Below, piece by piece: positions 1 to 5,341 of a stretch of DNA of 10,046 nt. The translations under genes were made by a program, and so were the position numbers. This DNA comes from Actinocrinis sp035650855 (lineage in GTDB: Bacteria; Actinomycetota; Actinomycetes; Streptomycetales; Catenulisporaceae), in the NCBI RefSeq assembly GCF_035650855.1, contig NZ_DASRGV010000321.1:1-10046 (forward strand), given 5' to 3'. The notes under the pieces are model-generated. The model was not told where the DNA came from and made no database searches. It worked only from the letters and a program-made list of their open reading frames with translations. The number at the start of each line of letters is the position of its first letter. The stretch's first letter is position 1.

Positions 1-104
1 CCCCACCCCTAGCGTTCCCCGCCCGACCCCGCCGCTCGCCCTCCCGACCACTGCCACGCGCCACCACCACTCACTTCCGTCCCCGCCCTCCCCAGGAGCC
101 TGAC
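1..104 (+). other. C-rich, G-poor stretch before the first permease, with its ribosome binding site
   Basis: No gene can be assigned here. Of the first 100 bases I count 61 C and 16 G, a strong skew for the + strand. AGGAG at 94-98 sits 6 nt before the TTG start at 105 and is the ribosome binding site for the permease. A frame ending at the TGA 101-103 is open to the window edge, but it would encode a Pro/Thr/His-rich low-complexity tail with no family features, so I do not call it. C-rich, G-poor RNA is the known character of Rho utilisation sites, so this may be a spacer that tunes expression between an unseen upstream gene and the permeases. That role is inference. Confidence 0.4.
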
Positions 105-1022
105 TTGGCGCTCACCCTCGACCCGCCGCTCACCGACGCGGCGGATCCGGTGCCGGCGCGGCGCGGCGCCCGCAGACCCCGCGCGCTCGGGGCGTGGGCC
201 GCGGTCGCGCCGCTGCTGATCTACTGCACGATCTTCCTCGGCCTGCCGACCTGGGCCCTGCTGTACGAGGCCGTACGCCGCACCAACCCCGCGACCGGCG
301 TCACCTCGTTCACCGCGCAGAACCTCACCGACTCCTGGAGCGGCTTCTACCTCACCGCCATGTGGGGCTCCCTGCGCCTGTCCCTTCTCACCGCCACGAT
401 CTCAGCGATCATCGGACTGGCCACCGCGCACGCGATCGCCCAGTCGCGCGGCCGGGTGCTCAAGCAGGCCGTGCTCACCGCGTCCGGCGTGCTGGCCAAC
501 TTCGGCGGCATCCCGCTCGCCTTCTGCTTCATCGCCGCCGCAGGCACCGCGGGCGAGGCGACCGGCCTGATCCGCAAGATCGACCCCGGATTCGCCCTGG
601 ACACCTTCACCGGCCTGGTGCTGGTCTACCCCTACTTCCTCATCCCGCTCATGGTGCTGACCACCATGCCGGCGCTCGAGGGGCTGCGCCGGCAGTGGCG
701 CGAGGCGGCGACCGGGCTCGGCGGCACCGCCTGGGACTACTGGCGGCACATCGGCGGCCCGATCCTGCTGCCCACCGCCCTCGGCGGATTCGTGCTCTGC
801 TTCGGCAGCGCGTTCGCCGCCTACGCCACCGCGCAGGCCCTGGCCGGAGGCACCGTGCCGCTGATCACCCTGCGGATCGCGTCCGTCCTGTCAGGCAACG
901 TACTCGCCGGACAGGAGAACCTGGGCATGGCCATGAGCCTGAACACCATCGCCATCTGCGCCCTGATGATGGCCGTCTATCTCCCGCTGCGGGCTAGGAG
1001 TGCGCGATGGCTGGACTCGTAA
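105..1022 (+). CDS. ABC importer permease, first subunit
   Basis: This is an inner-membrane channel subunit of a type I ABC importer, 305 residues, a usual length for the family. After a charged, proline- and arginine-rich cytoplasmic N-terminus (about 1-30) there are about six hydrophobic segments, near residues 31-54, 86-111, 120-147, 168-190, 222-245 and 278-296. The cytoplasmic EAA loop, which docks on the ATPase, begins at E200-A-A and runs to the I-L-L-P near 220-223, with the conserved Gly at 204. The start is TTG at 105; AGGAG at 94-98 is well spaced, and there is no ATG, GTG or TTG earlier in this frame inside the window. Its 3' end overlaps the second permease by 16 nt, so the two are probably translationally coupled. 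The family includes importers of polyamines, Fe(III), thiamine and 2-aminoethylphosphonate. The sequence alone does not decide the substrate, and the binding protein is not in the window. Confidence 0.9.
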   Translation: MALTLDPPLTDAADPVPARRGARRPRALGAWAAVAPLLIYCTIFLGLPTWALLYEAVRRTNPATGVTSFTAQNLTDSWSGFYLTAMWGSLRLSLLTATISAIIGLATAHAIAQSRGRVLKQAVLTASGVLANFGGIPLAFCFIAAAGTAGEATGLIRKIDPGFALDTFTGLVLVYPYFLIPLMVLTTMPALEGLRRQWREAATGLGGTAWDYWRHIGGPILLPTALGGFVLCFGSAFAAYATAQALAGGTVPLITLRIASVLSGNVLAGQENLGMAMSLNTIAICALMMAVYLPLRARSARWLDS

Positions 1023-1924
1023 CCGACACCCTGGCCGCCGCCGACCGCCCTGAGCCCGCCGGCGCGGCCGGTCCGCCATCCGCCCGAAGCCTCGCCGAGC
1101 GCCTTTCCCGCGTCCGCTGGTGGCGCGTCCTGATGCTCGCCGTCGTCGCGATCTACCTGCTCGGACCGCTGCTCTCAGCGCTCTGGTTCACCGTGTACAA
1201 CGCGCGGCTGCACCGCTTCAGCCTGGCACCCTACGGACAGCTGTTCGGCGCGAGCGGGTTCCTCACCAGCGTGCGCATGACCTTCTTCCTCGCGCTAAGC
1301 ACCATCGCGCTCGAGTTCGTCCTGCTCGTGCCCGCCATGGTGGCGATCAGGCTGCGGCTGCCGCGACTGCGCGGCGTCGTGGAATCGATCGCCATGGTGC
1401 CGCTCGTCGTCTCACCGGTCGCGCTGACCGCCGGAGTCTCCACGGTCCTCGGCTGGGGCCTGAACGACCAGGGCAGCTGGATGTTCCGCCTCGACGCCGA
1501 CCTGCAGAACCAGTCCTTCCCCCTCATCCTGCCGCTCGTCTACGCGATCCTCGTGCTGCCCTTCGCGTTCCGCGCGCTCGACGCCGCACTGCGCGCGGTC
1601 GACCTCAAGACGCTCGTCGAAGCCGCTCGCGGCCTCGGCGCCTCCTGGCCGGTCGTCCTGTGGCGAGTACTGCTGCCGAACCTGCGCGCCGGACTGCTCT
1701 CCGGAGCCGTCCTCACCCTCGCCCTCGTCTTCGGCGAGTACACCATCGCCTCCATCCTCGGCTTCGTGCCGTTCGCGGTCTGGATCGTCCAGGACGGCCA
1801 GGGCAGCGGACAGCTGCCGATCGCCGTCTCCCTGCTCAGCCTGCTGCTGTCCTGGGCCGTGCTGTTCCTCGTCTCCTTCCTCGGCGGCCGCCGCGCCGCC
1901 GCCGTCACCGACCGGAGTGCCTGA
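1007..1924 (+). CDS. ABC importer permease, second subunit
   Basis: This is the partner permease of the same importer, also 305 residues. The N-terminal ~35 residues are Ala/Pro/Arg-rich and probably cytoplasmic. Hydrophobic segments follow near 37-63, 93-117, 126-150, 172-190, 226-255 and 268-295. The EAA loop is clear: E205-A-A-R-G-L-G, followed by the L-L-P at 222-224. The ATG at 1007 has AGGAG at 996-1000, six bases upstream, inside the 3' end of the preceding gene. The stop TGA shares one base with the ATG of the ATPase gene. Two different permeases rather than one point to a heterodimeric channel, as in the PotBC or PhnUV type of importer. The family call is secure; the substrate is unknown. 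Confidence 0.9.
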   Translation: MAGLVTDTLAAADRPEPAGAAGPPSARSLAERLSRVRWWRVLMLAVVAIYLLGPLLSALWFTVYNARLHRFSLAPYGQLFGASGFLTSVRMTFFLALSTIALEFVLLVPAMVAIRLRLPRLRGVVESIAMVPLVVSPVALTAGVSTVLGWGLNDQGSWMFRLDADLQNQSFPLILPLVYAILVLPFAFRALDAALRAVDLKTLVEAARGLGASWPVVLWRVLLPNLRAGLLSGAVLTLALVFGEYTIASILGFVPFAVWIVQDGQGSGQLPIAVSLLSLLLSWAVLFLVSFLGGRRAAAVTDRSA

Positions 1925-3000
1925 TGCCCGCCGCCGGACTCGAACTGAGCGCACTGCGCCGCTCCTACGGCGCCGTGCACGCGCTCGACGGACTCGACCT
2001 CGCCCTCGCCCCCGGCGAACTGGTCGCGCTGCTCGGCCCGTCCGGCTGCGGCAAGACCACGGCGCTGCGCATCGTCGCAGGCTTCGAACGCCCGGACGCC
2101 GGCCAGGTCCGCCTCGACGGCGCCGACATCACACCGGTGTCCGCCGCCAAGCGCGACATGGGCATGGTGTTCCAGTCCTACAGCCTCTTCCCGCACCTGA
2201 CCGCGGCCGAGAACGTCGCGTTCGGCCTGCGGCTGCGCAAGACCGCGGCGCCGCAGCGCAAAGCCCGCGCCGAGGAGCTGCTGGAACTGGTCGGCATCGC
2301 CGGCCACGGCGCCCGCTACCCGCACCAGCTCTCCGGCGGCCAGCAGCAACGGGTCGCGCTCGCCCGCGCGCTGGCGATCCGGCCGAAGGTGCTGCTGCTC
2401 GACGAGCCGCTGTCCGCCCTGGACGCGAAGGTCCGCCTGCAGCTGCGCGACGAGATCCGCCGGGTACAGCTCGACCTGGGCATCACGACGCTGTTCGTCA
2501 CGCACGACCAGGAAGAGGCGCTGTCCATGGCCGACCGCGTCGCGGTAATGCGCTCCGGACAGCTGGAACAGTGCGCGGCCCCGGCCCAGCTCTACGACCG
2601 ACCGGCCACCGCGTTCGTCGCCGAGTTCGTCGGCACGATGAACCGCCTGCGCGGCACGATGATCGACCTGGACGTGGTCGAGGTAGCCGGCCGCCGCCTC
2701 CCGGTCGACGGCGAGCGCCCAGTCCCCGGCACAAAGGTCGAGGTCCTCCTGCGCCCCGAGGCGATCGAACTGGAGGCCATCGAGCCCGACTCGGCCGCCG
2801 ATCGCGCAGGCGCCGACCCGGCGGTGGGCACGGTGCGCACGGCCACGTTCCTCGGAGCCATCACGCGCGTCGCGGTCACGCTGGAAGACGGCACGGAGGT
2901 GAAGGCAGACCTGCCCTCGCACCGCGCGTCCGAGTTCCCGGCCGGCGGCCGGGCCCGGCTGACTCCCGCCCCGCGCCCCGTGCTCGTCGTCGCCCCCTGA
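1924..3000 (+). CDS. ABC importer ATP-binding subunit with C-terminal TOBE-like domain
   Basis: This is the cytoplasmic ATPase that powers the two permeases, 358 residues. All nucleotide-binding motifs are intact: Walker A GPSGCGKT at 38-45, Q-loop Q84 in the VFQSYSLFPH segment, signature LSGGQ at 136-140, Walker B VLLLDEP at 156-162 with catalytic E161, D-loop SALD at 164-167 and switch H194. After about residue 235 comes a C-terminal extension containing VLLRPEAIELE and a beta-rich tail, the usual TOBE region of the PotA/FbpC/MalK-type ATPases, which often has a regulatory or structural role. The start is the ATG at 1924, overlapping the upstream TGA by one base, with GGAG at 1914-1917. A longer frame open through here from 1120 is out of register with the permease and is not a real extension. 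The three genes form one transcription unit. Nothing shows a separate promoter. Confidence 0.93.
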   Translation: MPAAGLELSALRRSYGAVHALDGLDLALAPGELVALLGPSGCGKTTALRIVAGFERPDAGQVRLDGADITPVSAAKRDMGMVFQSYSLFPHLTAAENVAFGLRLRKTAAPQRKARAEELLELVGIAGHGARYPHQLSGGQQQRVALARALAIRPKVLLLDEPLSALDAKVRLQLRDEIRRVQLDLGITTLFVTHDQEEALSMADRVAVMRSGQLEQCAAPAQLYDRPATAFVAEFVGTMNRLRGTMIDLDVVEVAGRRLPVDGERPVPGTKVEVLLRPEAIELEAIEPDSAADRAGADPAVGTVRTATFLGAITRVAVTLEDGTEVKADLPSHRASEFPAGGRARLTPAPRPVLVVAP

Positions 3001-3193
3001 GAGGCCACCGGCCTGGCCGCCGCCGCGCCTCCGAGTCCTCCCAATCCGTGCGCCGCGTGCGCCCTTGCCGGCTGCCGCCGGTCACACCGACACCGGCCGA
3101 CACCGCGCAGTACCGCTCCGCGACGTCTACCGCGTCAGATTCGGACCCACTTCTATGCGGCCAACCTCCACGCGCCGGATATCTCAACGTTGA

Positions 3194-3223
3194 TTGCCGT
3201 CCTCCCTCCAACAGGACGATAAC
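3194..3223 (+). promoter_or_regulatory. Possible vegetative promoter for the phosphoesterase gene
   Basis: A TTGCCG element (3194-3199) and GATAAC (3218-3223) are separated by 18 bp. This is a moderate match to actinomycete housekeeping promoters: the -10 matches TATAAT at 4 of 6 positions and the -35 is weak. It would place the transcript start near 3230, inside the inverted repeat at 3228-3245. It was chosen by eye and is not secure. Confidence 0.3.
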
Positions 3224-3227
3224 GGGC

Positions 3228-3245
3228 AACTTGTCTGGTCAAGTT
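3228..3245. promoter_or_regulatory. Inverted repeat, possible operator
   Basis: The perfect dyad AACTTG-tctggt-CAAGTT has 6-bp arms and a 6-bp spacer, just downstream of the possible -10 element and just before the ribosome binding site. From memory, its central 16 bases match the DasR-type dre consensus (ACTGGTCT/AGACCAGT) at 12 positions. The left half matches well (7 of 8) and the right half less well (5 of 8). It could be a GntR-family operator, or simply a small leader hairpin. The dyad is seen directly; the regulator is inference. Confidence 0.4.
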
Positions 3246-3263
3246 CGAGCGGAGGGACCACCC

Positions 3264-5057
3264 ATGAGACTCATCGGCAGACCCGGCGGTACCGGCGGTA
3301 CCGGCAGCACCGATAGGCCCGGTAGGCCCGCCAGCACCGACAGGTCCGGCAGGCCGGGCACGCCCGCCAGCACCGACAGGTCCGGCAGGCCGGGCACGCC
3401 CGGCACTACCGGTAAGTCCGGCAGTACCGGCAGGCCGGGCACGCCCGGCAGCACCGGTAAGTCCGGCAGTACCGGCAGTTCCGGCAGTACCGGTCAGCCC
3501 GGCGGGTCTCGCAGGTTTGGCAGGCCCGGTAGGCCCAGCGGCACCTCTCCTTCCCCTGACCGGCCCACGGCCACGCTGCTGACCGCAGCCTCCCTCCTCC
3601 TCGCCCTGCTGCCCAGCCTGCTTTCCACCCCGGCCCGCGCGGCCTCCGTCACCAGCCCGAACCTGCTCGTCGATGCCGGCGCGGAATCGGCGGCGATCTG
3701 TTCGCCCAACGGCCTGGACGGCATGACCGTACCCGGCTGGAGGATCACGTCGGGCGAGCCGGACGTCGTCTGCTACGGCGCCGCAGGCGGCTTCCCGACC
3801 GCGAGTACCCCCGGCCCGACCGACCGCGGAACCGGATTCTTCGCCGGCGGCGGCACCGGGAACTCAGGCCTCGAACAAGTGGCCGACGTCTCCGGCGCTG
3901 CGAGCACGATCGACGCCGGGGCAGCCGCCTACAACCTCAGCGGCTGGCTCGGCGGATACGCCTCGCAAAACGACCGCGTCGGCTTGACCGCCACCTTCCT
4001 CGGCGCCGGCGGTACGTCGCTGGGCAGCGCGTCGATCGCCCCGGTGACCAACAAGAACCGCAACAACACCACCGAGCTGCTTTACCGCAGCGCGAGCGGC
4101 ACCCTGCCGGTGGGCACCCGATCGATCAAGGTGGACCTCGCGTTCACCTGGACCGCGGGCAACACCACGGACGGCTACGCCGATGACATCTCCCTGACCA
4201 TCGGCGCATCGCTGCCCAGCCCGGTGCTCACCGCGCCACCCTCGTCGGTGCCCGGCTTCGACCACGTCTTCGTCGTCTACATGGAGAACCAGGACTACAG
4301 CGGCATCATCGGCAACAGCGCCGCGCCGTACATCAACAGCCTGGCGAACGCGAACACCGTCCTTACTCAGTCCTACGCGACAACGCATCCCAGCGACCCG
4401 AACTACGTCGCGCTCGCGGCCGGAGGACTCTACGGCCTCACCGACAACAGCGTGTCCACCACGACGATCAATGCCCCGAGCGTCGGCGACCGGGTCGCGG
4501 CGGCGGGCGGCACGTGGAAGCAGTACACCCAGGGCTCGAACGGTGCCTGCGACACCTCGACGCACGGCTACTACTACCCGGACGACGCGCCCTTCTACTA
4601 CTTCGCCGAGATGAAGAACAGCGCCTCCTTCTGCCAGGCACACTGGCAGCCGCTCACCCAGATGACGACCGACCTCCAGAGCACCGCGACCACACCGAGC
4701 TTCGTGTGGTTCGCCGCCGACGACTGCGACGACATGGAGGCGTGCGGCGTCGCGGCCGGCGACACCTGGCTGTCCCAGACGCTGCCGACGATCTTCAACT
4801 CGCCGGCCTGGACCACGCAGCGTTCGCTGCTGATCCTCACCTGGGACGAAGGCGCCACCAAGGCTTACGGCCCGAACTACCCGAACCAGGTGCCGACAGT
4901 CCTGATCGGGTCACAGAACACGGTCAAGGCCGGGTATCAGAGCTCGCAGCGAGTCGACCAGTATGGCCTGCTGCGCGTTGTCGACCAGGCGCTCGGACTA
5001 ACGCCGCTGACGAACAACGACGCCTACGCCGCCGTTCCCAACGACGTTTGGAAGTAG
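3264..5057 (+). CDS. Secreted phosphoesterase-family protein with collagen-like N-terminal tract
   Basis: Probably a secreted hydrolase of phosphate esters, 597 residues. Residues 5-82 form a Gly-X-Y collagen-like tract. Residues 102-119 are a hydrophobic core, followed by A124-R-A126 as a likely signal peptidase site. Residues ~128-313 form a beta-rich domain (starting NLLVDAGAE, ending YADDISLTI) resembling galactose-binding-like or carbohydrate-binding modules. Residues ~331-597 are the phosphoesterase domain, with FVVYMENQDYSGIIG (337-350, metal-ligand-type E341/N342), HPSDPNY (375-381), a DDMEACGVAAGD segment (489-500) and TWDEG (526-530). These fit the AcpA / phospholipase C-like phosphoesterase family; the exact substrate is unknown. 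The ATG at 3264 has GGAGG eight bases upstream, and no in-frame ATG, GTG or TTG follows before the hydrophobic core, so the long n-region appears real. The gene lies downstream of the ABC operon, separated by 263 bp, and is followed by a strong hairpin. Confidence 0.85.
   Translation: MRLIGRPGGTGGTGSTDRPGRPASTDRSGRPGTPASTDRSGRPGTPGTTGKSGSTGRPGTPGSTGKSGSTGSSGSTGQPGGSRRFGRPGRPSGTSPSPDRPTATLLTAASLLLALLPSLLSTPARAASVTSPNLLVDAGAESAAICSPNGLDGMTVPGWRITSGEPDVVCYGAAGGFPTASTPGPTDRGTGFFAGGGTGNSGLEQVADVSGAASTIDAGAAAYNLSGWLGGYASQNDRVGLTATFLGAGGTSLGSASIAPVTNKNRNNTTELLYRSASGTLPVGTRSIKVDLAFTWTAGNTTDGYADDISLTIGASLPSPVLTAPPSSVPGFDHVFVVYMENQDYSGIIGNSAAPYINSLANANTVLTQSYATTHPSDPNYVALAAGGLYGLTDNSVSTTTINAPSVGDRVAAAGGTWKQYTQGSNGACDTSTHGYYYPDDAPFYYFAEMKNSASFCQAHWQPLTQMTTDLQSTATTPSFVWFAADDCDDMEACGVAAGDTWLSQTLPTIFNSPAWTTQRSLLILTWDEGATKAYGPNYPNQVPTVLIGSQNTVKAGYQSSQRVDQYGLLRVVDQALGLTPLTNNDAYAAVPNDVWK
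3276..3509 (+). repeat. In-frame minisatellite encoding Gly-X-Y triplets
   Basis: This stretch encodes 26 consecutive triplets in one register, of which 21 begin with Gly and the other five with Asp or Ala. The last 14 (residues 41-82) are uninterrupted Gly-X-Y, with Pro, Thr, Ser, Arg and Lys in X and Y. In the DNA, a 36-bp unit is duplicated perfectly at 3327-3362 and 3363-3398. A 23-bp string recurs exactly at 3411-3433 and 3456-3478, 45 bp apart. A 19-bp string recurs at 3348, 3384 and 3429. All spacings are multiples of 9 bp, so unit gain or loss keeps the reading frame. The exact copies suggest recent expansion by slippage or recombination. Confidence 0.9.
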
Positions 5058-5068
5058 CCGCAGACCGT

Positions 5069-5099
5069 TGCGCCGTGGCCCCGCGCGGGCTGCGGCGCA
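5069..5099 (+). terminator. Strong hairpin after the phosphoesterase gene
   Basis: The arms TGCGCCGTGGCCC (5069-5081) and GGGCTGCGGCGCA (5087-5099) pair at 11 of 13 positions around a 5-nt CGCGC loop, starting 12 bases after the stop codon. No U-tract follows, which is usual for actinomycete hairpin terminators. It separates the phosphoesterase gene from the fucosidase unit. Confidence 0.75.
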
Positions 5100-5186
5100 C
5101 CCGTCTTCGCCGGGCGGTTGACGACCACAGCTGTCAATCAGGGCTTTGAATTTCGTAGTCTTCGCGCCGCCGCTGCGGGAGAACCG

Positions 5187-5215
5187 TTGACAGCGTACGT
5201 GCGCGGGTCCAGGAT
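5187..5215 (+). promoter_or_regulatory. Housekeeping-type promoter for the fucosidase gene
   Basis: A perfect -35 hexamer TTGACA (5187-5192) is followed after 17 bp by CAGGAT (5210-5215), which matches the common streptomycete -10 form TAGGAT at five of six positions. The transcript would start near 5222 and carry a leader of about 120 nt before the ATG at 5342. This is the best promoter match in the window. Confidence 0.6.
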
Positions 5216-5229
5216 GACACATCGGATGA
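5216..5229. promoter_or_regulatory. Repeated 14-bp motif, copy 1, over the predicted transcript start
   Basis: GACACATCGGATGA lies directly after the -10 element. It contains the dyad CATC-G-GATG (5220-5228). A second copy, GATACATCCGATCA, lies at 5289-5302 and matches at 11 of 14 positions. The copies are in the same orientation and 73 bp apart, about seven helical turns. The position suggests a repressor site; no regulator is identified. Confidence 0.4.
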
Positions 5230-5288
5230 ATCAACCCTCCTGATTCTCATTTCGCTGCTTGATGCGAAAATCTGTGCCCACTTTCAGT

Positions 5289-5321
5289 GATACATCCGAT
5301 CACCCTGGCCCTGTGATCACC
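5289..5321. promoter_or_regulatory. Repeated motif copy 2, overlapping a GATCACC repeat in the leader
   Basis: Copy 2 of the 14-bp motif (5289-5302) runs into the inverted repeat GATCAC-N9-GTGATC (5298-5318). GATCACC also occurs as a direct repeat at 5298-5304 and 5315-5321, and GTGATCAC (5313-5320) is itself a palindrome. All this lies 10 to 50 bases before the AAGGAG ribosome binding site at 5331-5336. It could be an operator or a leader RNA structure. Confidence 0.4.
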
Positions 5322-5341
5322 GGGTCAGTTAAGGAGAGCCG

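Larger units (their letters stand above)
3001..3263 (+). other. Intergenic region between the ABC operon and the phosphoesterase gene
   Basis: I see no gene in these 263 bases. Just after the ATPase stop there is a small hairpin AGGCC-acc-GGCCT (3002-3014). A perfect 6-bp inverted repeat GCCGGT-N9-ACCGGC lies at 3077-3097. Neither has a T-run, so termination here is uncertain and read-through into the phosphoesterase gene is possible. A 10-bp palindrome TCAACGTTGA lies at 3184-3193. A possible promoter and an operator-like repeat, listed separately, occupy the last 70 bases. GGAGG at 3251-3255, eight bases before the ATG at 3264, is a strong ribosome binding site. Confidence 0.5.

Noticed and set aside
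1120..1923. In-frame upstream extension of the ATPase frame through the permease gene, suggesting a larger fusion.
   Set aside because: The translated extension is Arg/Pro/Ala-rich shadow of the permease. The ATPase starts cleanly at ATG 1924 with GGAG and a TGATG overlap.
1540..2922. Long open minus-strand frame (460 codons) opposite the second permease and the ATPase.
   Set aside because: Its product is a Gln/Arg/Asp/Ala-rich low-complexity sequence without motifs. The opposite strand encodes a complete ABC ATPase, so this is a high-GC shadow frame.
3081..3105. Repeated ACACCG hexamers resembling direct repeats of a phosphate-regulator (PHO box) site.
   Set aside because: The spacings are 6 and 10 bp rather than the regular 11 bp of PHO boxes, and the GTTCA-type core is missing.
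3239..3454. Minus-strand frame over the minisatellite encoding a repetitive Leu/Pro/Gly peptide.
   Set aside because: It is the reverse reading of the 9-bp-based repeats and has no support as a gene. The plus-strand frame continues into a recognised secreted enzyme.
3276..3509. CRISPR-like array at the repeated tract.
   Set aside because: The copies are tandem with no unique spacers, repeat lengths vary, and the region is in frame with a coding gene.
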